A stretch of 64,000 nucleotides of DNA from Oncomelania hupensis (Eukaryota; Mollusca; Gastropoda; Littorinimorpha; Pomatiopsidae): assembly GCA_036898135.1 (NCBI GenBank), contig CM072516.1, positions 66,034,672 through 66,098,671 on the forward strand. Direction: 5' to 3'. Positions 54,591 to 64,000 of the stretch are shown here, piece by piece (positions within the stretch are counted from its first letter, which is position 1; the number at the start of each line of letters is the position of its first letter). The translations under genes and the position numbers were made by a program. Below the pieces are notes generated by a model. It worked only from the letters and a program-made list of their open reading frames with translations, ran no database searches and was not told the DNA's origin.

Positions 54591-56161
54591 TGTCGCGTTA
54601 GGACTAGTTTTAACTCTGCTTGTTGACTATTTAGCCTTGTGTAGTCTTTGTAACAGTAGAGAGTCAGTAAATTACACAGTAGCAATAAAAGTACACACAG
54701 CGAGCCAGACCCCCACACAGCTTAGTGACTCAGCACTGTGTGCGAGAGTCGTAAACATTTTACCCAATGAGAGCTTTGAATCGGACCGTTTTAACCAATC
54801 AGAAGCAGGCTAAGTGGGTAGAGCAGTTTTGACTGTGTCAGAGCCTAACACAGCTTTGGTCAGTCGTGTGTGAGAAGAGGTAGAGTCAACATCTCCACAG
54901 CTAGAGAAATCTCTACACTCATAGACCAGGAAGCAGGACTTAGGAATCTTAGAATTCTCTCAAGTCATCACGGGCCTGAACTTGTCAAACAGGTAAATGA
55001 ACACCCTTCTGTTTCATCGTGATATATTTGTATTATTGTTGAAATTATGTTTGTGGAATTTGCTATGCATAAATGTGAATTATTAATCCGAATTTGCCGT
55101 ACCACGTGGAAGAGCCGACCACGAGCCGAAACACGACCGGTTGCGCCGCCATGTTGTATCCCGTACGGAACCTCTGTTGTTTAACTTATATGTATGTTTG
55201 CAGACCAGTGGCTGTACCACTGAATGTTTATATTATTATTAATTCTGTATGTGTATAGTTAGCCACGATTGATATTTATGTATGTATAGGAATTTAGAGT
55301 GAAATTCCAGTGGAACCCGGAAGTAGCAGAATGTTCGTCGCTTATGTATAGAGATGTGGAGCTATCACTGAGGGCTACTTGGCTTTCAGTGAGACGCTCT
55401 GCACAAACCGATTATTCAGGGTTGTGCAGACTTTCGTCTCTTATATTACAGACGAGCAGGTGAGCTATCCAGAGCTATCCAGAGCTATCCCGAGCTATCC
55501 TGTGCACCCCACTCCACAGAAACGACTAGTTGGCGGAGTATCCTCTACCGCACAAGACGGAAAGAGCAACCCGGAAAACTCCCTGTCAGACCCCACAGCG
55601 TGGCAAGGGAACCCAACTACACAACGACACAGGTGGACCAGAAGCTACCTCACAGAAGGACTTCGAACCCCCACTCATGAGTTAAGTGCATAACACGAAG
55701 GTGCACTTAAACTGATTATAACAGGACCACAGTAGTCCAACTCTTCAGAAACTGTAAAACGGACCACAGTAGTCCAAATCTACATGAGATATAATAGAAA
55801 GTGCCCGAGGAAGATATAACAGCTGCCTAGACTATCAGCGATCGAACTATTAGCAGTGACTGAGACATTTTAAGTTAGATTAGTACTTAGAGAATCTTGT
55901 ATAGAGTAGATGAAATAAATGTGTGATTTTAACTGTTATCAAGTGGCTGGACTACATATGATTCATAGCCGTGTGAAAGCTAGTGTGACAGTAATCTTTT
56001 ACCATTTTTCTATCTATTTCTGTACCCCAACCTTAACACAGAACGAGCTAAACAAATAAATTTATTAAAGTAATTCATAGGGTGACTTACTAGCAGTTCC
56101 CACCGAATAAACGTGAGGGTCCATAATTCCATTGTGCAGAGCCCATAAACCCCACGTGACA
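54591..56161 (+). mobile_element. Solo LTR, copy III
   Basis: The 1571-bp unit starts TGTCGCG and ends CACGTGACA, with AAGTG duplicated at 54586-54590 and 56162-56166. It is collinear with copies I and II, including TGCAGACCAGTGGCTGTACC near 55200. It has no internal gag-pol. A short tandem run of GAGCTATCC lies near 55462-55500. Confidence 0.9.
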
Positions 56162-56194
56162 AAGTGTATGTCAGAATAACGGCGTTTTTACCTA

Positions 56195-56272
56195 GCCACA
56201 TACACCTACACACACACACGCACACACACACACACCCACACACACACCCACGCACACACACAAACACATACA
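56195..56272. repeat. CA microsatellite
   Basis: Interrupted CA repeat. Confidence 0.9.
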
Positions 56273-56746
56273 ATTTTCTTATCAACTTACTCAGTCGATC
56301 ATCCTAAACATAAATAAATTAGGTTATGTTCACACAAAGACCTGTAATATAGTCCAGTAGGACTGAGGTAGTTAAGCTAAACGTACACGATCACCTCTAC
56401 ACTGCAACTAGACAATTATCACACTAATGGCGATCACCTAGCGATCTCCAATAACCAATGATCGACAGCAGGTGGAGAGGTTTTTCACAGTCGCTAAAAA
56501 TTCCTGCCAGAGTCATGCACAGCCTGAAAGATCGAAGAGTCACAGCAAGGTCACAAGAACTAGAGACTACAAAAATAGCGTCTGAAATATTATGTTGAAT
56601 AGGTCACGTAAACACACAGCTTGCGAGCACACGTTTTGTCATATGATATATTAAGAGTGAATGTTACTTACATGCACATATAGCGTTTTCTTCCCCAAAC
56701 GTACTACACGGTATGAGGAAAAAATAAACTTATTTTGTATTTGTAA

Positions 56747-57021
56747 AAAAAAAAAGGTAAAGGTAGTCCCATAGCCATGTGGCCGTAGGGGAGCGTGATG
56801 TTGGAGATCACACTTATCTTGGGCCAGCGTAATGAGGGTGATGCCCAACTCTCTCCCTCGCTGCTTTACCTTCCCCACCCTCAAGAGAGTCAACTGGGGG
56901 CGTTGTTGTTTGTCGCTTCACACCTTAGCGGTCACCCATCCAAGTGCTAACCGCACCGGACGGTGCTTCACTTTCGACACAGTAGCGAGTGCTCCAACCA
57001 CTGCACTATCCGACACCCCTA
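56747..57021 (-). mobile_element. 5S-derived SINE
   Basis: In minus orientation it starts GGGGTGTCGGATAGTGCAGT and contains GGTTAGCACTTGGATGGGTG. It ends CTTTACCTTTTTTTTT. Homologous to copies at 14393 and 40890, with a 25-base deletion in the body. Confidence 0.88.
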
Positions 57022-58155
57022 ATCTAATTTTAAAAAAAACTTTCTCTTTCACAATGTTTTAAACTATTTCAACACTGACACACACCAAAGTCAAGATTGG
57101 CATATTTCTACAAAAAATAAGATCAGAACTGTACTAACAATGTCTGTTTGAAATGCAGACGGGACTGGTCTATTAAAACGATAGGAACTTTGGAACAAGT
57201 TAATTTCTCCACGCTGATCTATAGTAAACATAAAACAAGTTGGCTCTTGAATGTGTTCCAGACCTTGGCTACCGCGCAGTGCTATCAAACCACTCCTCCG
57301 TTTATGCTGAAACGGTCAGTGGCGTAGCATTAGGGTGGAAATTTTATTGTTCGAACACTGTGTTTCTTGGAGTCAATACACAGAAGGATTTATTTCGTAC
57401 ATGCTTCATTGAAGACAACGGTAAAATACTCGCTTTATTCTTAAAGTAAATCAGCCACACCCAGAATAAATCACTAAATTCTTCAACAGGAGACTTACAA
57501 AATTCGTGAGTAATTTACAGTCTTTGCTGCGACAGTGATCCCTTCAATCCAACTGTCAACACCCTTCCACTCCACCAGTTTTGCATGATACATTTTTGTA
57601 AGACGTTAGTACACCCTGTGTACATCTAGCTAGGCCTACAACTGTGATTGTTCAACTCTGCGAGACATTGGTCTAATGTCAGACATAGGCCGACCATTGA
57701 GGCATACACTAAGCGAGAGAAATAAGATAAGATAACAATTTTATTTGACAAGGGTTAAAGAGTAAGCACTGGGTGTTTTTTTTTTACATCTTGCCCTTGG
57801 GGCTTGTAACAATAACAATTAGTATAAAAATAACTTTATAACAATAACATCATAATGTAATAATACAATCAAGACCTGTGCACACATAAACACACACATG
57901 TACACATACGCACGCACAACGTATGTAAAACAATCTAATGAGTGTTATTAATGTAGAACTCCAATTATGTCACTAAGTTTTAATGTGTTGTTAATGGTGT
58001 TTTCTAAAGGATGTGTATTTAGTGACTGAATTGAACTACGAACAACGTCTGGAAAGTATTCCATAAAGTGGAACCTGACTATGGCAGACTAGTTTTAAAC
58101 AGATCAATTTTTGGAAAAGAAATATTTAGCTTGATTGAAAAAAAAAGAAAAAAAG
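57022..58155. other. Intergenic sequence
   Basis: AT-rich, no supportable gene or repeat. A fragment resembling the end of a tRNA-SINE is not convincing. Confidence 0.45.
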
Positions 58156-58156
58156 A

Positions 58157-58162
58157 AATATC

Positions 58163-58259
<97 letters not shown>

Positions 58260-58276
58260 ATCTATATATATATATC

Positions 58277-58348
<72 letters not shown>
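58157..58348. repeat. CTAT tetranucleotide and GA repeats
   Basis: About 25 CTAT units at 58157-58258, then TA-rich sequence, then 34 or so GA units at 58281-58347. Confidence 0.97.
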
Positions 58349-58350
<2 letters not shown>

Positions 58351-58721
58351 GAGGGGAGTAAACATGCCCACAAGTGAAGCGAAAGCATTTCGACCGATTG
58401 ACCGACTCACCAAAGTGTCAGCAAAGCTATGTTTTTCTACAACTTTCGGTGATTTGGGGGGGTAGTAGGTGAGAGTGGGTGTAACAGAGAACAATAGCTG
58501 ATAACGTCGTTTATCTTGATTAAAGATACATTAAGCAAAAGAATGTCTATATTTCCGTCAGCTCTATGTAAAAGTGCTCGCGATTTCCCCTTCCATTGGA
58601 TACCTTTGCGAAAATAAATTACTGGTGTTTCTAAAAAAAAAAGTAGAGAAAGGTGAATCTCATTCAAAAGACGGAGATCGGATATCTTTATTCATGCTAT
58701 GTTACCCATGCTTGAATAATA

Positions 58722-59419
58722 ATAATAATAATAATTTATTTTGTATAGCGCAATTCAAACATAAAATGCTTCACAAAGCGCTTGATCACACGCAGCCACA
58801 CACAGATACACACGCATAATAAATCTATTCTGCATTTAAAAACAAGACAACATGTAAACCTAGTAAAGGTAACAAACCAACAAATAAAAGTATAAAATCA
58901 GTCAATCAATCAATAAACTTATATAAAATAAATGAATAATTTCACAGAAAAAATTTAAGAGAGGGACGTTAATACCAAAAGAGGCAGATCAACAATGCCT
59001 CATCTAAGATGTAAAGTGTAAATGGTGGTGAAATACAGCAGTTTTAAAAGTAGAATAATCGTTGAATAACTAAACATCGTTACAACGTATGACAGGCCAG
59101 ATGAAGAGAATAAAAGCTTGTGTAATGGCATTAATCTGGTTCAAAAAGAAAACATATTTGTGATTCACATAATAATAGTAACAACACCAATAACAATAAT
59201 AACAACAACAATAACAACAATAATAATAACAACAATAATAACAATAATAATAATAGCAGTTTCTAATTTCATTTACAGTGAAAACAAGTTAAGAGGGATC
59301 AAATGTCATTTTAAAAAAAGCAAAACAATTTTAAGACAAGTACACGCATACGCACATGCATCCACGTACACACGCATTCACCCACACATTCACACACACA
59401 CACACACATTCACACACAT

Positions 59420-59457
<38 letters not shown>

Positions 59458-59660
59458 CTACACACACACATTTCAGGTATCAGCGCAACAGGGTGTCCGC
59501 AAGGGAGGATGTTCTACAGGTGTAAGAGGAAGAGATAGGTTTTCATTTGGGCTTTGAAAGAGTCAAGAGATGGAGATTGGCGAAGGCTGCATGGGAGTTT
59601 GTTCCACAGGGTAGGAGCATAGACGGAAAAAGCTCTTTTGCCAAATGTTCCAAGAAAAGA
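58722..59660 (-). mobile_element. L2/CR1-like LINE 3' end
   Basis: In minus orientation, FGKRAFSVYAPTLWNKLPCS, then LDSFKAQMKTYLF, is the conserved C-terminus of L2/CR1-type reverse transcriptase (59550-59657). The 3' UTR runs through CA repeats to GCGCTATACAAAATAAATTA and an ATT tail at 58722-58740. It is a different family from the LINE at 39.6 kb. Confidence 0.75.
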
Positions 59661-59772
59661 ATGGTTTAAACAAATGTTTTATTCAAAGACAGCACATAAT
59701 GATAAACAATGCTTTACAGTTTGGGCAACAAGCGAGGTTATATAAGCCCATCCTGTATAAATAAATAACCCG

Positions 59773-59965
59773 TGGGGCCGGGTAGCTCAGTTGGTAAGAG
59801 CGTCTTGCTAGTAACCGAAAGGTCGCTGGTTCGAATCCCGGATTGGTCAACGTGTGATCATATTATTTTCCCCTTTACCAACAACTGGCCCGCTGGTGTC
59901 AGTATAAATCGGTCCAGTAGTCACCTATATGCGAAAGTGTCGTGTGACTATAATCTACATACAAA
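59773..59965 (+). mobile_element. tRNA-derived SINE, uninterrupted copy
   Basis: The head GGCCGGGTAGCTCAGTTGGT and GCTGGTTCGAATCCCGGATT make a clear tRNA-like A box and B box. The body runs to GTGTGACTATAATCTACATA. The acceptor stem ends do not pair well, and the attached body identifies it as a SINE and not a tRNA gene. Same family as 29515-31160. Confidence 0.85.
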
Positions 59966-60219
59966 CATACAAACATAAATAAAATTCAACATAATAATTA
60001 AGTGACAGACAACTAATAATTGCATATAAATGACGAAGAATTTAAAAAAATTAAATAAATAATTAAATGAAATATGTAGAATAACAGGTAACAATTTATT
60101 ACTAACTATTGAGAAGAAAAAAAAGAAGAATCGAGTATTTAACTTGAAATGAAATATGTAGATAAAGAAGTAATGGAAATTTTTAAATAAATAATTGGAG
60201 AAGGAGGAAGAGGTGGAGA

Positions 60220-60222
60220 GAA

Positions 60223-60302
<80 letters not shown>

Positions 60303-60303
60303 G
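60220..60303. repeat. GA microsatellite
   Basis: About 40 GA units with AAA interruptions. Confidence 0.95.
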
Positions 60304-60379
60304 AGAGACTGACAGACAGACAGATAGACAGAGAGACGAACACCGGGACACTTGTGCGATGAAACGGAGAATTTCAATT

Positions 60380-61590
60380 AAACGATAACGCTTTGACTTT
60401 TGATAAACTCTTGTGTGGTGCTGAAGATGCATTGAATATATCTAGTAGAGAAAAGGTTTGGTTCCTGTACTGTAAGCTATTCAACCTTATTTGTTCTTGC
60501 CTGATGATAGCCATAGTGATTGCTCTGATGTTAGTATAGACAGTGAAAGAGAAAATGTTGGACAGTTTCATTTTAAAAGCCACTTGAGCATGAGTGCCAT
60601 GTTTGGATCTGGAAACACGGCGGATGATGATTATTTTTTAGGAAATTGAAGATAACGATTACAAAATAATTTAAATCATAACTTTTGAGTCAGAATTTGT
60701 ACACAGACAACATTTTTTGGGTATCACAATGTTCGAGAAAATCTAAAGATTGCATTTACAAAAGTCATGTGTGGCACACAATTCACCTTTAAGCATACAA
60801 TATAAGCAGAAATGAGACTTTTTTTTTTTAAAAGTACTATGTACATGTACACAAACATGGCTTTCAAAAACCTACCGTGAGACTCGTTTCTATTTATATT
60901 ATACCAAAACGAATACGAATTTTGTGTCACACAAGAATCATTCTCCTACAGAACTGGATTTAGGTCTACAACATTCTGTAGACCTAAATCCAGTTCTGTA
61001 GGATTTTTCGGCCTTTTTGACATCCAATAACATGCAGGTATACGTACACATTGTGGTTCAACAGTTACGACTTCAAGTTAAACAATAATTACTTGGTAAT
61101 GTTTATCTTTAACATAGTATAAGTTTGGTTAAAGATGTTTTATTAAAACGTAATGTTAATTCATAACGTTGGAATCAGAATTTGTTCATACATGTTTTGT
61201 TGAATCATACTGAACTGAGGAAACTTAAAGATTACGTTTACCAAATTTATATTTGACAAATAATTGCCTGTTACCATACATTAGCGTAGGGGTAGCTAGG
61301 TTTTGAAAACCAGTTTGTGGTCGACACAAAAACGATAAAAGTCAGTAAAACTGAAGTCTTCTCGAAAATTCTGTAACATTTCGTGTGAAAATTTTAACCG
61401 GTTTTCATTACAAAGATTTTACCAAAAAATTGAACAGTTACAGCAACAAACATGTTTTATAATTTTCAATATTACATTCAAAGAAACACACACTTATAAA
61501 TACAATAATACACCCAAGCAAAAAGTGACGCATTGAGAAACAATTAAACACGTAGACAAGCACACAAACGCTCATCTACAGCTATTAACA
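60380..61590. other. Intergenic sequence with one hairpin
   Basis: AT-rich sequence without a supportable gene. A minus-strand frame near 60400-60580 looks protein-like (KMKLSNIFSFTVYTNIRAIT) but has no homology I can name and no clear splice sites. Confidence 0.4.
60945..61002. repeat. Perfect 26-bp hairpin
   Basis: Arms CCTACAGAACTGGATTTAGG plus TCTACA, and an exact complement, are separated by the 6-base loop ACATTC. Both strands could produce a precursor-miRNA-like stem, or it could be a recent templated inversion. Confidence 0.95.
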
Positions 61591-61653
<63 letters not shown>

Positions 61654-61666
61654 CATCATCATCATC

Positions 61667-61697
<31 letters not shown>

Positions 61698-61757
61698 TAC
61701 TGGATGCTATATACGCGTCTTTCCCCAAATCAATCAGGCTCAAAGCGCGGCAATGTT
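61591..61757 (-). mobile_element. SINE 3' tail
   Basis: Long AAT run at 61591-61692, then the complement of GAGCCTGATTGATTTGGGGA...ATAGCATCCAGT, matching the tail of the SINE at 43205-43602. The head is missing. Confidence 0.8.
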
Positions 61758-62599
61758 ACATGCACAATAAGAATCTAAAATACTTCAAACAGAAATGTCA
61801 TAATGTGGAAGAAAAAAACCCACTAGATATTTACTTTTTACTCTCAGGCCTTATAAGCCAGTTGGATGAACCACGGGAGGAACGGGTTAACAGCAACATC
61901 AATCTCAAAATATTGTTCGGTTCTTCTTTTTTTTTTTTAAAGAAAAAATATAACAGTTTATAGTGAAACTATAGTTTTAGTTTAGTAAAAACAATATATA
62001 TTACATAACAAGATTAGATAAATAACTCTGTTACTAGTGTCAACCTTGGTAACGTTTTTCAATACAATTGCAACAGTTCTCTGGAAAATATAAGGCTTGA
62101 GCAATCCAGCGTTTGAACTTAAATCCAATAAGCTTGGTATTCCCATAATAGATGCAATAAGGTTTCTTCTTATTGTTGCCGAATGAATGTACATGGGGCA
62201 GAGGGAAGTAATTTGCGAAAGATATAGAAAGCGACACGTTGGAAGAATCCTGAATAACATTTAGAACAAATTCAACTTTTTTTTTAAAACTTGAAGAGCA
62301 AGACAGGATTGGACTTTTCATGACCAGCTTCATCTTGGGGTGTTTTTGATAGTCATATCATCTCAAAAGAAATGTACAATAAATATGGAAATCCGCATGC
62401 TCTGCCATCTATGTGTTCACACTCAGCAATGGCATTTGCATCTCGTAAAACAAAAAGCAGAAGCCAAAAGCATATTTACTACCCAAGCAAAACATTTTGT
62501 ACAGGATTTTAGTTGCCGCATAATAAATAAAACAATCATACATTTTACATCTCCAAATACCTCCCCCATTCCTCACATTCGTTCCTTCTCCCAACTCCC

Positions 62600-62645
<46 letters not shown>

Positions 62646-63260
62646 CTACTACACATACAGCATAACTTCACCTCTGTCCCCAGCCTTCACAACAACACAA
62701 ACACACAAAAATTATGCATAGTTACACAGTACAATAAGGATCATAGAACATTTAAAAATAATATTAAAATGGACATATGCTGTCTCCTATTTATATGTAA
62801 TGTTGCAGCAATCACAGAACTGTCAGTAAACAAATACACACACATGCAAACACACCCACACCCACTCACACACACACACACACACACACGTACGTTACTA
62901 CAAACAATTGAGTAATTATGTGATGAAACATCTCTGCACCCAATGGATTCACATTCTGTTCGCCTGCGAGGACCTAAATTAGATCAACAGGGGAAGTTAC
63001 GAGCTCCAGAGGTTACGGGTCCAATTTCAGGTGGCCTCGAGCATTAAAATTGGCTGTAAGCACCTATAAGCACCAATACGTAAATACGTACCAGTAAAAC
63101 AAACTACACCATATTTAATTATTTATAGTTATTACAAGCAATTGATTAATGATGTAATGAAACACCCTGTACCCAATGGATCACCGACCAAGTGGCTGTT
63201 TCAATGCACAGAGGATGCAAAGCACGATTAATAATGATAAGAATCAGATGAATGTATTGG
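61758..63260. other. Intergenic or intron sequence
   Basis: AT-rich, with a CT run at 62602-62638 and CA repeats at 62868-62888. A duplicated motif (ATGTGATGAAACATCTCTGC at 62920, TGATGTAATGAAACACCCTG at 63150) suggests two diverged copies of one short repeat, each followed by CACCCAATGGAT-like sequence. Confidence 0.5.
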
Positions 63261-63264
63261 TTCA

Positions 63265-63320
63265 TAATAATACTGGAATAATAATAATGTGACCATTTGC
63301 ATAGCGCAGTACCTCTTCTG
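63265..63320 (-). mobile_element. Possible LINE/SINE tail remnant
   Basis: ATAATAATAATGTGACCATTTGCATAGCGC resembles the complement of a GCGCTATGCAAATGG...ATTATT tail. Confidence 0.4.
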
Positions 63321-63610
63321 GTTAAATAAGTCCTCACTGCACTTGAAAATGTGAGTGTGTGTGTAGGGAGGGGGGGGGTGGGTGGTGGTGGTGAGGAAGA
63401 GTAGTCAACCCTAGCTACAATTAAAAACAACAATATATACAAAACTTATTAACTCAGTAAAATGTCTTAACACGCACTCTGGGAAACAAATCATAAAAAA
63501 TGTAGCTGGTTTCATGTTAAATATGGACAATACAAATGTTCGAAATGAATACTAAACCTATTATTATTTATCTATATACTGAAAAAGAAAAAGAAAACAT
63601 TAAACAGATA

Positions 63611-63616
63611 TTTATT
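63611..63616 (-). promoter_or_regulatory. Polyadenylation signal of the right-edge gene
   Basis: A minus-strand AATAAA (plus TTTATT) about 33 bases after the stop of the exon at 63649-63784. Confidence 0.5.
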
Positions 63617-63648
63617 ATAAAATGAAAGGAAAACAACGACAACTAAAA

Positions 63649-63784
63649 CTACAAATATTCCTCTTTATGCTGCTTGCTGATGCGCTGCAGCTGCCGTGCT
63701 TTGGCTGATAAGGCGGCCCCAATTTTCCTCTGCATGGATAACACATATCCAAAATCCAAATCCACATCCAGTGATAGGAACGCA
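63649..63784 (-). CDS. Probable terminal exon of a gene extending past the right edge
   Basis: After one base that finishes a split codon, the frame reads AFLSLDVDLDFGYVLSMQRK and IGAALSAKARQLQRISKQHK, then EEYL and a stop TAG at 63651-63649. The composition is protein-like with a basic helical end, and a close AATAAA follows. The acceptor GGTGCAG at 63785-63791 lies inside the duplicated target site of the MITE at 63791-63944. The family is not recognised and the remaining exons are outside the window. Confidence 0.5.
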
Positions 63785-63790
63785 CTGCAC

Positions 63791-63944
63791 CACAGGCGCT
63801 TGTATCTGGACACGCGAGCGCCTTTGCCTGCACTGACGCGTCAGTGACGCGTCAGTGCAGGCATAGGCGCTCGCGTGTCCAGATACAAGGGAGACGCGTC
63901 AGTGCAGGCATAGGCGCTCGCGTGTCCAGATACAAGCGCCTGTG
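63791..63944. mobile_element. hAT-like MITE at a splice acceptor
   Basis: CACAGGCGCTTGTATCTGG and its complement bound a 154-bp foldback. CACTGCAC is duplicated at 63783-63790 and 63945-63952. The minus-strand form of the duplication, GTGCAGTG, contains the AG of the candidate splice acceptor. Confidence 0.92.
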
Positions 63945-64000
63945 CACTGCACCGAGAGATAACCTACGCAGCTCCATTGTCCCTTAGTTTCTAGGAGGGA

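Noticed and set aside
57240..57449. A coding exon near 57.3 kb
   Set aside because: A short frame without splice sites or recognisable motifs.
59773..59850. A functional tRNA gene
   Set aside because: A and B boxes are good, but the acceptor stem does not pair well and a SINE body follows, shared with 29515-31160.

Overview
This window is eukaryotic and animal, most likely a lophotrochozoan and plausibly a gastropod mollusc. That guess rests on GT-AG introns, small exons in kilobase introns, dense microsatellites, tRNA- and 5S-rRNA-derived SINEs, and RTE-type and L2/CR1-type LINEs. No species can be named from the sequence. There are no operons, CRISPR arrays, rRNA genes or clear functional tRNA genes. 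Most of the 64 kb is transposon sequence nested inside introns and between genes.

Genes: (1) At the left edge, + strand, is the 3' end of an unrecognised gene. A shared exon (258-383) can splice in the same phase to two different terminal exons (2504-2820 or 6347-6501), giving two alternative C-termini. (2) From 23323 down to 9203, - strand, seven exons join in phase into an 893-residue protein. It has a PD-(D/E)XK/NERD-like nuclease region followed by a superfamily 1 helicase core (Q motif, Walker A, Walker B, motifs V and VI). This is the most interesting protein here. (3) From 38863 down to 33872, - strand, are the last six exons of a long coiled-coil protein with a basic Ser/Gln-rich tail; its 5' end was not found. 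(4) At the right edge, - strand, is a probable terminal exon (63649-63784) of a gene that continues beyond the window. A candidate internal exon near 52.5 kb is weaker.

Mobile elements, left to right: a GC-rich repeat (580-2125) carrying a hAT5-like insertion; a pogo-like element (5288-6197); RTE-like LINE copies at about 3.4, 9.7-12.4, 15.7-17.9, 23.8-26.8, 26.8-27.8, 42.9-46.3 and 48.5-50.1 kb; an L2-like LINE at 39.6-41.5 kb and two L2-like 3' fragments. Three solo LTRs of one family sit at 20.7-22.3, 29.6-31.1 and 54.6-56.2 kb, each with a perfect 5-bp target duplication. Three copies of a ~0.6-0.7 kb retroelement with a CAAT-repeat tail all have target duplications. A hAT-like MITE family has five copies, four with perfect 8-bp duplications; one is only 36 bp long and another lies exactly on a splice acceptor. 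A 4.4-kb unit bounded by hAT-type termini (41976-46381) has swallowed an RTE copy, a SINE, a second hAT MITE and a CAAT-tail element.

Other structure: a 225-bp palindrome near 53.9 kb, a perfect 26-bp hairpin at 60.95 kb, a hairpin in a 3' UTR at 3.1 kb, and two interstitial TTAGGG-like blocks in one repeat family. Because insertions sit inside other insertions, their relative order can be read directly from the sequence.
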